DNA of 64,000 nucleotides from Haberlea rhodopensis (taxonomy: Eukaryota > Streptophyta > Magnoliopsida > Lamiales > Gesneriaceae): the NCBI GenBank assembly GCA_907163345.1, contig CAJQUN010000413.1, positions 186,001 to 250,000 on the forward strand, given 5' to 3'. Shown piece by piece: positions 44,341 through 54,803 of the stretch. Each line of letters begins with the position of its first letter. The stretch's first letter is position 1. The notes beneath the pieces were generated by a model that saw only the letters and a program-made list of their open reading frames with translations, had not been told where the DNA came from and searched no databases. A program made the translations under genes and the position numbers.

Positions 44341-45180
44341 ATTATTGTCATGTTATCTAATAAGGAGAGTCGGAGGTCAGCTTAAGTTTATCAATCAAAT
44401 ATTCCCTTAATCTACCTTAAGACAACGAGAGGGCGTCTGATATCCCCGAAATAATTAATTGCAATTTGGGCGTTAATATGCTTATATGATTAATTAAGGT
44501 GATAATTGATTTATGTGCCTGAATTAATTATCATGTTGAAATGCTTAGTCACATGGTAGACGTGACCAGGAATGCATTTCGGGATGTATATTGTGCATGT
44601 TGGGAAAATTGGGTATTAGCATTTAATTGTAATGGTTGACAATTAATTGGAAAGCATGGATTTAATTGAGGTTTTTGGTACATGTTGGTAAAATGCTTTT
44701 AAAATACCGTGTTGGGGTATTTTGTACATCATGTTAATTTTTGGGGTATAATTTTAATTAAACCCTTATAACCCAATTACTCCACCTTTACCCATCACTT
44801 TATTCATTCACTCTTTAAATCCCCAAACCTTCTCCTAACCCTAACCCCATTTTCGATTTTCACTTCAAAGAGGAAGAGAAACCTTTGCAAAACTCCATTG
44901 GTGTGATTCTTGGTAAGATTTGAGGTCTAGGAAGGGTATATATCCTTCATTGTTGTTTTTGCAAAGATTTATTTTTTGGTTTGAGTTTGATATTTGTGTT
45001 TTTGAGATGGGTTTGTTGGGTTTGGTATGGTTTTGGGTTGGATGTTGGATTTATGGTTGTTTAAAGGTGTTTGTTGAAGGTTTTTAGTGTTTTTGTGTTT
45101 TGGGTTTGTTGGTATAAGTGTTGGAGGTGAAGGGAAGAAATTTTGGAGCAAAAATGGTGATTTTTCGAAGTGCAGGACTC

Positions 45181-45370
45181 GGCGATCGATGGCCCGTTTT
45201 TGGCGATCGATCGCGAGCCAACAGTAGGCTCCAGGGGCAATTGGCGATCGATCGGCGAGGCTGGCGATCGATCGCGCCAAGTGTGGCGATCGATCGCTGA
45301 AGGAAGAAAAATTGAGTTTCGGACAGTATGATCTCGCGATCGATCGGCCCCTCGCGGCGATCGATCGTGA
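45181..45370. repeat. CGATCGATCG palindrome cluster (Gypsy-3 LTR)
   Basis: Six or seven GGCGATCGATCGC-like palindromes (some with one base changed) fall within 190 bases. The 3' LTR carries the matching cluster at 61864-62052. Confidence 0.85.
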
Positions 45371-45456
45371 GTCACAAAATATGATATTTTTGGTTATTTT
45401 TGTAGGATTTTTGGTATTGGACTATTATTTGGTTCTAATGTTGATTTGTGTGAATT

Positions 45457-45557
45457 TGTAGAACCATCCCAGGTGGCAACACAGCCAAGGAAGTGAAGTC
45501 CAACCACATCCTACTTTTGGAAAGGTACGTGAAGAGACGTACGGGCACCCAACGGTA
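45457..45557 (+). promoter_or_regulatory. conserved LTR block shared by Gypsy-2, -3 and -4
   Basis: The words GTAGAACCATCCCAGGT and, about 70 bases on, AAAGGTACGT...GACGTACGG recur in the same order in all three families. On the sense strand they lie just downstream of the palindrome cluster (minus-strand copies at 28111-28212 and 48362-48463). Conservation between otherwise diverged LTRs suggests a core promoter, leader or RNA-processing role; this is inference. Confidence 0.4.
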
Positions 45558-46478
45558 CATGTATCTAATATACTCATTGATTATCCATTGTGGATGCGAG
45601 AATATATGGAATTATGCATTGTAGATGCAAATACATGTTGAATTATGCATGATGATTGTATATGCATATGATGGTTATTGGTGCACATCCCATGAGTCAT
45701 GGTCATCCCTTGATGATTTTAATGCTTGCCGCTATTTGATTTGGTGCCGCTAAATGTGAAGCGAGGGGTGGGAGCGCCGCATGTCACATTTAAGCGTGGT
45801 TATCATATGAGGCGAGGAAAGAATATTTGCCGCTCAATGTGAAGCGAGGGGTGGGAGTGCCGCATGTCCATTGAAGTGAGGTTATTCTATGCCGCCTATA
45901 TGAAAAGCGAGGGGCATTAAAATACATTGTGATGAACAGACTAGGGATTGGTGATTGGCAATAATGAAATGGTATTATTTCATGACATGTGTGGACCATT
46001 AAATAATCTATTTGATTATACTCATGAGTTATGGTACAGGGACAACAAAAAAGGAAGCGTTTAAAATGCATGGGAAAAACAGGAAGTGTTTTATTATTAT
46101 TTATGCATTTACGCCTTATATTCATATTGTGTTGGATATGAATAATATTATGCTCATGTTTTGGGGTTGTCCTTGTAGGTACATTTTGGCATGATAGAAA
46201 AGGGGCTAAAGCGGGTTGAGGCGATGAGCTTGTGAAGAACACTCTTGATAGATGAAGGACATGATTACTTTTGTATAGTATCTACTCTAGGAGTAGTGTA
46301 AAGCTATAGTGAAAACATTCATTCGATTGGGGTTGTAACTAATCCACTTGATAGTCCTTATTTTGGCATGTAATTCTTAAAGCTCATAGTCTCAATACGA
46401 TCTTTTCACTCTGATAATTTATGTTAGCTCTAATTATGCCTTTAATCCGCATTTAAGGAACTAGGGTCCTTACATTAG

Positions 46479-46495
46479 TGGTATCAGAGCAGTGG
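46479..46495 (+). other. Gypsy-3 primer-binding site (tRNA-iMet)
   Basis: TGGTATCAGAGCAGTGG lies four bases inside the 5' LTR. Confidence 0.9.
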
Positions 46496-46679
46496 TTAGA
46501 GAACCCGGGAACGAGTGAAGGGTAGCCTTAGCATGATTGGCTAGGTGCTTACATTTGAAGCATGTTTATGCATGTGGTGCATATTGTTGTATATATTGTT
46601 ATACTAACATGGTTATTATCATTCCTGTTATCTAACGGCATAACATATATATATATTTGTTTTGGAATTGTTTTAACCC

Positions 46680-47504
46680 TTGTGTTACAGCATGGCGACT
46701 ATGAACTTGGGAAACCTCAATGAAGAGGTGGGTGACGTTGGCAGTGTTAATGCGGGCATTGGTGAGACAAACCCTCTACCTCCACCAGCTGTAGGCATGG
46801 AACCAGTGGCTCAGTTGTTACTACCTGGTGAGATCAGTTTGACTCAGTTTCTGACTTACCACCCGCCCCGGTTTGAGGGGACAGAATCAGGGGAGGAGGC
46901 TGAGGAGTGGCTAGAGAGACTTGAGCAGATATTTGTATCCGCTCCTTGTGCTAGAACGGCATGGCTGAGGCTGGCGGAGTTCCAGCTAGCAAAGAAACCT
47001 TCCATGTGATGGAAGAGCATGGTAATGGAACTGAGAGCACATGGTGCATTGATCGATTGGACGCTCTTCAGAACCCGGTTCTGAACCGGTACTTCTCTGC
47101 GGCGGCGAGACAGATGAAGGAAGATGAGTTCGCAAACTTGAAACAAGGAAGCATGTAAGTGTCAGACTATGCTATGCATTATTCTTCGTTGCTGAGGTAT
47201 GTTCCACACATTGCCACCAATGGGCATGCAAAGATGAGAAACTTTCTGAAGGGATTGTGGCCGGAACTATTCGACCGGGTTATCACCAATAACCCCACTT
47301 CCTTTGATGATGCTCTTACTAGAGCAGAACTTGCGGAGATTGGAGTTGGGGCCTATCCTAATGATGTGCCCCCACACGTGCCACAACAGAGGCAAGATAC
47401 TGATAGCTTGAGGCCCCGAGAGGAGTCATTTAATCCTCGTGGTGCCTCTTCATCCTCACGGTTCAGTGGAAAGAAATCTTTTGATCGGAAGCAAGAGAAC
47501 AAGA
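46680..47504 (+). pseudogene. Gypsy-3 gag, 5' part
   Basis: The frame reads MATMNLGNLNEEVGDVGS, EEWLERLEQIFVSAPCARTA and LAEFQLAKKPSM, then hits a TGA at 47007-47009. A frameshift follows near 47072, and a TAA at 47156-47158 precedes SDYAMHYSSLLRYVPHIA. The frame continues with FDDALTRAELAEIGVGAY to the Gypsy-4 insertion after GKKSFDRKQENK. The capsid region is recognisable but dead. Confidence 0.88.
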
Positions 47505-48045
47505 TGTGAGACCCCGTTATCACATCAAGATATTAAGGTGCAATTTAGAGAACTAAACATACATGTGATTATATCAGAGTAAAGTGCCGTGTTGATTAAC
47601 CTGAGCTTTAGAGATTACAGTACCAAAAAGTTCCAAAAAGGAAAGACATACTTCCTACAAAGGTACTACATCATAGTCTTACTCTACTCAGTAGAAGCTA
47701 TACTAAAACTCTATCATGCTAATCCTGTAGCACTCCTTACAGCTCAGCATATCAACCCCGGCCCTGGTTCTCGTCAACAAAAGCACCTACAAAGACAACC
47801 CCCAACACATGAGCATAACACAATTCATATTTAACATAATATGAAAGTAAGGCATAAATGCAAATCTTAAACACAAGTCCTTCCTGTATTTCCAGCATTT
47901 ATATCGCCCATTGGTTGTCCCTGTACCATAATTCATAATAGAAACACATTATATGAATGTATGGATATGCAATGTCATGACATTCCTTTTCCCTTAAATC
48001 CTTATTTCATCCTGAGCCCTTATCATTAGTACATTTTAATGCTTC

Positions 48046-48198
48046 TTGCTACTCCATGTAAGCGGAATTCTTCATCGCTTCCAATGGACTTTAGCGTTGC
48101 TACTCCATGTAAGCGGAATTCTTCATCGCTTCCAATGGACTTTAGCGTTGCTACTCCATGTAAGCGGAATTCTTCATCGCTTCCAATGGACTTTAGCG
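48046..48198. repeat. 51-bp minisatellite x3 (Gypsy-4 LTR)
   Basis: Three identical 51-base units (48046, 48097, 48148) start TTGCTACTCCATGTAAGCGG. The 5' LTR has the same array at 55345-55497. Confidence 0.95.
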
Positions 48199-48549
48199 TA
48201 AGCCATTAAAATCCTTACTAAGATAACTTTGACTCGTGAAATACACCTCTTATATTTCACAACATACATATGCAAAAACAATGCATAAAAACATGTATCA
48301 TAATCTTAATGCACCACATTGCATTCATCATGTGTCATAAAGACAAACATAAAGTACATGTTACCGTTGGGATGCCCGTACGTCGCTTACGTACCTTTCA
48401 AAAGATAGAGGAGTCAATCGACTTTATCTCCTCGGTTGTGCTGGCACCTGGGATGGTTCTACATAGCCACACAACACAATATTAGGCACCTCATAATAAT
48501 CCGGAAGCAAAACCAAATAAAAAAACCAAACAAATCCTTTAATATCATC

Positions 48550-48710
48550 TCGCGATCGATCGCCCATGAGCCCCGATCGATCGCGAGATGCTACTGCCTC
48601 GCATACCAGAAAAATTCAATCCGCGATCGATCGCCACTATATTGGCGATCGATCGCCAAAACTTACTGGAACGTCGCGATCGATCCTGCCTCCTTGGCGA
48701 TCGATCGCCA
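48550..48710. repeat. CGATCGATCG palindrome cluster (Gypsy-4 LTR)
   Basis: Six CGATCGATC cores, mostly the full palindrome GCGATCGATCGC, lie in 161 bases. The 5' LTR repeats this at 55849-56009. Confidence 0.9.
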
Positions 48711-50042
48711 ACCTTGTTCCTTCGGCGATTTTCCAGAATTGCTTAACACCGATAATCATACCCTTAAATCTAACATGTAGGACAATATACATACCAAGAC
48801 CATCATGCTAGCATTTGAACTACACTACCCTGAGTGTATTCAAACCAAATATACACCCTTAGCATAAACCTACATGCATAAACATCGATCATTAAAACAA
48901 GTACTGGATCAACTTTTTCTGGAAACAGGGCACATTTTCATTTCCAGAATTCTTGAGCACCTCTTTTCATGCTATTAAAACTAACACATATAACATAAAC
49001 CTTGCTCAACTAAACATGCCATGGGTTTCACAAAACTACCAAGCATGTTTTTACATCAAAGTTTCTCCAATATATAAGCTTATCATGCATGATAACACCT
49101 TCATAAAAGTACTCTTCGCACATATATTTCCAGAAAACAGGGCATTTGAACCTTGCCCAGAATTTTCGAACACTACCTTTCACATGATTAAATCTTTCAC
49201 ATAACACATGCAACATGCTCAAGGAAATATACTGGTACCTTCAACAAGTTACCATACATAAAAACACATCAAAGGTTCAACCAAAACCTAAGTTAGCATG
49301 CTTCGAAACATCATGGTAAAACCCTTCCTAACATGGAAAACAGAGTACTTCTCTGCTCGGGTGTTCGAGGAGCCCTTTTCTCTAGCATAAATATAGCACA
49401 TAAAGCATGCAAGTTTCTTAACTAAACATGCTAAAGGCTTCACAAACATCCCAAAAAGGTATTCATAACAAGATAACATCATACCCTAAACTATCATGCC
49501 AAAACTGCTACAAAGAACAAGCATGCCAGGAAACTTGAAAACTGGGAAAAATGTGACTCCTCACCACTTTTGCCCTTCGATTTTCTATATGAAAAGAAGC
49601 ATGAAACCCGATCACTTTTCTCCTGGAACTCGACCAAGTTGCAGAGAAATGAAGGGAAAAAGAAGGAAGCTTTTGGAAGAGGCAAGACTCAAAATATCTA
49701 AGTCCAAACATGCCTATAAGTCAATCTGCTTTCCCAGAAAACAGGGGAGGGGCGTGGGTTTGGCTGCAAGTGGGGGTTGGGTGGTTGCATGTGGGGTGGT
49801 TTGTGGTGTTTAATTGTGTCCCGGTATTTCATACGATGTATAAAAATATCCCTCCTCGATATTTTATTATTCTACCACATCAACACAACAATTAAAAACA
49901 CCTAACATGCTTCCTAAACCACATCATCAAATTAAATAAATTAATCCCACATACAAACGCTTTAAACATATAGGTTCATAATTAACCACCCTTAAATGCA
50001 TGATTACCCACATAATCATTTCGGGGATATCACAATACTCCC

Positions 50043-53000
50043 CTACTTATAAGATTTCGTCCCGAAATCAAACATGCTGCTAACTAGAAATAAAACAGTA
50101 CATAAACGCATACCAGAAAACAGTTCTGGATAGTACTGCACCATGTGTCGCTCTGTCTCCCACGTGGCCTCCTCGACACCCCTACGATCCCACTGTACCT
50201 TGATCATAGGAATAACCTTGTTCCGAAGTCTGCGGTCTGCTCTATCCAAAATCCTGATAGGCCGCTCCACATAAGAAACATCGGACTCAATCTGAACCTC
50301 TGAAGGCTGCAACACATGTGAGGGATCTGGCTCATACTTCCTCAGCATAGACACATGAAAAACGTCGTGTATGCCAGACAGAGAGGGCGGTAAAGCCAAC
50401 CGGTATGCCAGAGTACCAATACGCTGTAAGATCTCATACGGCCCTACGTACCTCGGGGATAATTTCCCTCGCATCCCAAACCGTACTACGCCTCTGAAGG
50501 GTGAGATCTTTAAAAACACTCTGTCGCCTAACTGAAACTCCAACGGTCTACGCCGCTGATTGGCATATGCTGCCTGTCTATCCTGAGCTGCCTTCATCTT
50601 TGTTCTGATAACCTTAACTTTCTCTTCCATTTCCTGAATCAACTCAGGTCCTCCAACCGACTTACGGTCCATGTCATCCCAACACAAGGGTGACCTACAA
50701 CGCCTACCATAGAGGGCCTCGAAAGGAGCCATCTGAATACTTGCCTGGTAGCTGTTGTTGTAAGAAAATTCCACCAAGGCTATCGAGTCCTGCCATGAAG
50801 TGTCAAACTCCAGCACACAAGCCCTCAACATGTCTTCGAGCGTCTGTATCGTACGCTCGGTCTGTCCGTCCGTCTGGGGATGATAGGCTGTGCTCAACCT
50901 CAACTCTGTACCTAGAGCTGTCTGCAGACCCTCCCAAAAGTGAGATGTAAACCGCGGATCTCGATCTGACACAATCGAAACAGGGATCCCGTGCAGTCTC
51001 ACCACATCTTTGACATATAACTGCGCCATTCTTAAATGCGTGAAGGTCATACAGTAGGGAATGAAATGAGCGCTCTTAGTCAACCTGTCCACGACTACCC
51101 AGATGGCATCAAAACCCGAAACAGTCCTCGGCAAGTGGGTCACGAAATCCATAGATACGTGCTGCCACTTCCACTCGGGTACCTCTAAACTTCTTAGTTC
51201 ACCTCCAGGCCTTTGTCTCTCAGCTTTCACTTGCTGACAAATCAAACAACGCTTGACAAAAGAGGTGACATCCTGTTTCATACGCCTCCACCAGAACTGG
51301 CTGCGTAGATCCTTATACATCTTCTTCCCACCTGGATGGACACTCATCCTGCTGCAATGAGCTCGCTGTAATATACCTTGGCGCAACTCGGTTGTATCTG
51401 GAACCACCCATCTGTCGCCGAGCCTCAGAGAACCGTCCTCAGCCACTCTGAATCTCGATGGCTGTCCTGAATGAACCACTAACATCCATCTCTGAACCTC
51501 TACATCGGTCCCCTGAGCCTTCCTGATGTGATCAAATATAACAGGCTCAGCTAGCAAGGTCAAAACCTGTACTGGTGAAGAAGATACATCATAATCGAAT
51601 CCCAGATGGCAGTAGGAGCCAAACATAGCTGACAGAGACATAGCATCCTCTGCTGTGCTCCTCACCTTCCGACTCAAAGCGTCGGCTGTCAAATTTGCTT
51701 TTCCCGGGTGATATTCGATTTCACAATCGTAGTCCTTCAGCAGGTCCATCCATCTCCTCTGCCTCATGTTCAGCTCAGCCTGTGTAAACAAGAATTTCAG
51801 GCTCTTGTGATCAGTGAAGATGGTAAATGAGGTACCGTATAAGTAGTGTCGCCATATCTTCAAGGCGAACACTATAGCTGCCAACTCCAGATCATGGACT
51901 GGATACCTCGTCTCATGTGGCTTCAACTGTCTCGAAGCGTAAGCCACTACATGTCTGTCCTGCATCAGCACGCACCCTAATCCCTGTAGAGATGCATCGG
52001 TATAAAGAACAAATCCTTTGTTCTCCTTGGGTATCACTAGAACTGGCGCAGTAGTCAGCCTGTGCTTTAATTCCCGGAAGCTCTGCTCACAAGCCTCTGA
52101 CCAACAAAATGGGACTCCCTTCTGAGTCAGCTGTGTAAGTGGCTTGGCGATCTTTGAGAAACCCTCGACGAAACGTCGATAATAGCCAGCCAGACCAAGA
52201 AAACTTCGAATCTCACTGACTGAAGTAGGGGTAGACCAATCCATAACTGCCTCTATCTTCCTCGGGTCTACTGATATCCCCTCTCGTGATATGATATGGC
52301 CCAAAAATGCAACACTGTTCAGCCAAAACTCACACTTGCTGAGTTTGGCGTATAACTGATGATCTCTGAGGATCTGGAGTACTATCCTCAGATGATCGGC
52401 ATGATCCTCCTCATTCCTCGAATAGACTAGGATGTCATCAATAAACACGATCACAAACTGATCGAGGTACTCCTGAAATACTCTGTTCATCAGGCTCATA
52501 AAGACTGCAGGTGCATTTGTCACACCGAACGGCATCACCAAGAACTCATAGTGCCCATACCGAGTTCTAAAAGCCGTCTTTTGAACATCACCAGCTCTAA
52601 CCCGTACCTGGTGATAGCCTGACCTCAAATCTATCTTGGAGTACACCTCCGTACCCTGAAGTTGGTCGAACAGATCATCAATCCTCGGAAGCGGATATCT
52701 GTTCTTCACTGTAGCCTTGTTCAGTTGCCTGTAGAGACGCATTGATCCATCCTTCTTTTTCACAAACAAGACTGGCGCACCCCAAGGCGATACACTAGGG
52801 CGGATGTATCCCTTGTCGAGGAGCTCCTGTAACTGTACCTTCAGCTCCCTCAGCTCTGCCGGTGCCATCCTGTATGGGGCACGAGAAATGGCTGATGTCC
52901 CTGGCAGCAGCTCAATAGCAAACTCCACATCCCTGCCTGGCGGAAATCCCGGAATCTCATCTGGAAACACATCACTGAACTCCGCCACAACTGGAATGTC

Positions 53001-54599
53001 CTCGGCTCTCACTTCCTTCTCCTCTGAAGCATTCATAGCATAAATAAGGTACCCAGTATGACCACGTTCCAATAACCGCGACATCTTAACCGCCGAGATT
53101 ACTGGTATCCTTGGACGAGAGCCGTCCCCATAAAAAGTCCACTGGAACCCCTGATCAGACAGAAAACGAACCATCCTCTTTTGGCAATCTACCATAGCTC
53201 GGTATCTGCTCAACACATCAATGCCGATAATGCAGTCAAAGTCTGCCATCTCTAACTGAATCAAATCGGCCCTCAGATCATTGCCCGCAAAATAAATGAG
53301 GCAATCTGATAACTGTCGATCCGCAATCACATGCTTCCCCGTGGGTGTCGAGACCATGAGAGGCGTGGGTAACAGAGACGAGCACAAATGGTGTCCTTCC
53401 ACAAAGGCAGTAGATACAAAGGAATGGGAAGCACCTGTATCTATCAATATAAGTGCAGGGTACGTAAGTAAATGACACGTACCAGCAATGACCTCCTCTG
53501 GGGCTGCCTCGGCCTGCTCCCTGGTCAGTGCATACACCTGTCCCTGCGGCGGTCCTGTCGTCTGACCTCCTAGGGGTCGTGGTGCAAACTGCTGCCTCTG
53601 TGGTGCCCTCCCAGCATCAAACCTTGGCCTATTCGGCCCTGAATCCGTCTGAACTGCCCGATTGGGGCAACCCCGAGCTATGTGGCCCATCTTGCCACAG
53701 ATATAGCAACCTCGACAGTCACGTAACAAATGCCATCCTCCACAGTTGGTACACCTGGTTACCTCTGTCCTGTTTCCCTGTGGATGCCCCCGGGTGTTCT
53801 GTTTCTGTCCATGAGACTTCTTCCCACTAAACCTGGAGGATGATGAGGCCCCACGAGCCTTAAACTGATCCCCTCGTGGCTTCAGACTATTAGTAGTAGG
53901 CCTCTGTGATGGTACAAAAGGGGGTACAGCATCCTTGTATGCGTCTACGGCAATCTCTGCCAACTCTGCCCGTGTCAGGGCGTCGTCAAACGAGCTGGGG
54001 TTGTTAGAGATAACCCTATCGAATAGCTCCGGCCTCAGACCTTTCAGAAAGTTCCTCATCTTGGCATGGCTGCTGACAGCAATATGAGGTACATACCTCA
54101 GCAGTGAGGAATACTGCATAGCGTAGTCTGCTACGGACATGCTACCCTGCTTCAAACTGTTGAACTCATCTTCCTTCAATTGTCTGGCAGCTGCAGAGAA
54201 ATACCGGTTAAGGAACCGGGTCCGGAATACAGTCCAGTCAACTGCCATACCTAGAGCTCTCAGCTCCATCACGGTGGTCTTCCACCACATAGCAGGCTTC
54301 TTAGCCAGCTGAAACTCTGCTAACCTCAGCCATGCCGTGAGTGCACAAGGTGCAGTCACAAGTATCTGCTCTATACGTTCCAACCATTCCTCAGCTACTT
54401 CACCAGACTCAGTCCCCTCAAACATGGGCGGATGGAAACTCAGAAACTGCTTCAAACTGAGCTCCCCTGGTAGTAATATCTGTACACTGGGCTCCACGCC
54501 CACAGCAGGTGGTGGTAAGGGGTTCGGCTGAGCAATACTGGCATGTCTACTGTCCATATCTCCTACCTCTTCATTGAGGTCCGCCATGCTGCAACACAA
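50043..54599 (-). CDS. Gypsy-4 gag-pol polyprotein, uninterrupted
   Basis: The single frame of 1518 residues more likely starts at the fifth codon (MADLNEEVGD, 54587). Gag capsid occupies about residues 50-230. A variant knuckle CTNCGGWHLLRDC and a standard knuckle CYICGKMGHIARGC lie near 280-312. Protease DTGASHSF is near 385 and reverse transcriptase about 560-800 with FIDDILVYS near 720. RNase H starts with LYTDASLQGLG near 865 and the HHCC finger lies near 1085-1125. The integrase triad is visible as MDFVTHLP near 1147, SDRDPRFTS near 1208 and TDGQTERTIQT near 1245. A chromodomain-like tail (IKVQWDRRGVEEATWE) lies near 1460. The stop lies inside the purine tract next to the LTR. Compared with Gypsy-1 and -2, three residues are missing after GSMRL near residue 618 (a 9-base in-frame loss near 52733), in a conserved reverse transcriptase block, so activity is doubtful. 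Confidence 0.93.
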   Translation of the reverse strand: MCCSMADLNEEVGDMDSRHASIAQPNPLPPPAVGVEPSVQILLPGELSLKQFLSFHPPMFEGTESGEVAEEWLERIEQILVTAPCALTAWLRLAEFQLAKKPAMWWKTTVMELRALGMAVDWTVFRTRFLNRYFSAAARQLKEDEFNSLKQGSMSVADYAMQYSSLLRYVPHIAVSSHAKMRNFLKGLRPELFDRVISNNPSSFDDALTRAELAEIAVDAYKDAVPPFVPSQRPTTNSLKPRGDQFKARGASSSSRFSGKKSHGQKQNTRGHPQGNRTEVTRCTNCGGWHLLRDCRGCYICGKMGHIARGCPNRAVQTDSGPNRPRFDAGRAPQRQQFAPRPLGGQTTGPPQGQVYALTREQAEAAPEEVIAGTCHLLTYPALILIDTGASHSFVSTAFVEGHHLCSSLLPTPLMVSTPTGKHVIADRQLSDCLIYFAGNDLRADLIQLEMADFDCIIGIDVLSRYRAMVDCQKRMVRFLSDQGFQWTFYGDGSRPRIPVISAVKMSRLLERGHTGYLIYAMNASEEKEVRAEDIPVVAEFSDVFPDEIPGFPPGRDVEFAIELLPGTSAISRAPYRMAPAELRELKVQLQELLDKGYIRPSVSPWGAPVLFVKKKDGSMRLYRQLNKATVKNRYPLPRIDDLFDQLQGTEVYSKIDLRSGYHQVRVRAGDVQKTAFRTRYGHYEFLVMPFGVTNAPAVFMSLMNRVFQEYLDQFVIVFIDDILVYSRNEEDHADHLRIVLQILRDHQLYAKLSKCEFWLNSVAFLGHIISREGISVDPRKIEAVMDWSTPTSVSEIRSFLGLAGYYRRFVEGFSKIAKPLTQLTQKGVPFCWSEACEQSFRELKHRLTTAPVLVIPKENKGFVLYTDASLQGLGCVLMQDRHVVAYASRQLKPHETRYPVHDLELAAIVFALKIWRHYLYGTSFTIFTDHKSLKFLFTQAELNMRQRRWMDLLKDYDCEIEYHPGKANLTADALSRKVRSTAEDAMSLSAMFGSYCHLGFDYDVSSSPVQVLTLLAEPVIFDHIRKAQGTDVEVQRWMLVVHSGQPSRFRVAEDGSLRLGDRWVVPDTTELRQGILQRAHCSRMSVHPGGKKMYKDLRSQFWWRRMKQDVTSFVKRCLICQQVKAERQRPGGELRSLEVPEWKWQHVSMDFVTHLPRTVSGFDAIWVVVDRLTKSAHFIPYCMTFTHLRMAQLYVKDVVRLHGIPVSIVSDRDPRFTSHFWEGLQTALGTELRLSTAYHPQTDGQTERTIQTLEDMLRACVLEFDTSWQDSIALVEFSYNNSYQASIQMAPFEALYGRRCRSPLCWDDMDRKSVGGPELIQEMEEKVKVIRTKMKAAQDRQAAYANQRRRPLEFQLGDRVFLKISPFRGVVRFGMRGKLSPRYVGPYEILQRIGTLAYRLALPPSLSGIHDVFHVSMLRKYEPDPSHVLQPSEVQIESDVSYVERPIRILDRADRRLRNKVIPMIKVQWDRRGVEEATWETERHMVQYYPELFSGMRLCTVLFLVSSMFDFGTKSYK

Positions 54600-54780
54600 T
54601 AGTTAACAACAATACCAAAAGCAGTTCATAATATAAGCCGTTAGATAACAAGAGTAAAATATTCAAAGCATGTTAGTATAACACGTATACAACCATATGC
54701 ATCACATGCATAAGCATGCCTAAATGAATACCTAGCCAACTTGTCTCTAAAGGCTACCCTTCACTCTTCCCTGGTTATCT

Positions 54781-54798
54781 AACCTGGCTCTGATACCA
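54781..54798 (-). other. Gypsy-4 primer-binding site (tRNA-iMet)
   Basis: The minus strand reads TGGTATCAGAGCCAGGTT, five bases inside the 5' LTR. Confidence 0.9.
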
Positions 54799-54803
54799 CT
54801 AAA

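Larger units (their letters stand above)
42203..44430. other. unassigned region, probably old Gypsy LTR material
   Basis: No protein-like frame is supported. Words such as CCTCACCCCCAAGGGGGCTG near 42530, a 59-bp minisatellite (42751-42887) and repeated GAGCTTTATTTGCTC (43083 and 43187) resemble the LTR texture of Gypsy elements, but neither boundary nor duplication can be shown. A 44-bp tandem duplication occupies 44259-44340. Confidence 0.4.
44436..46474 (+). repeat. Gypsy-3 5' LTR
   Basis: This 2039-base LTR ends GGGTCCTTACA. In order it has the palindrome cluster (45181-45370), the conserved block (45457-45557) and a tandem pair with an 83-base period plus a partial unit (45746, 45829, 45891; GCCGCT...GAAGCGAGGGG). 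Confidence 0.92.
47505..50034 (-). repeat. Gypsy-4 3' LTR
   Basis: This 2530-base LTR lies at a constant offset of 7299 bases from the other copy, with no difference found. It contains a perfect three-copy 51-bp minisatellite (48046-48198), the conserved block (48362-48463) and the palindrome cluster (48550-48710). Confidence 0.96.

Noticed and set aside
45061..45375. Open frames on both strands with repeated Ile-Asp-Arg-Ser words (also near 28360-28600, 35165-35460, 37611-37960, 48436-48811, 61767-62059)
   Set aside because: They are direct translations of the CGATCGATCG clusters in several frames and on both strands, which a palindrome must produce; no evidence for a protein.
49496..49813. 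105-codon frame in the Gypsy-4 LTR, present identically in both LTRs
   Set aside because: Identity between copies reflects the identical LTRs, not selection; it runs opposite to the element's transcription and shows no domain.
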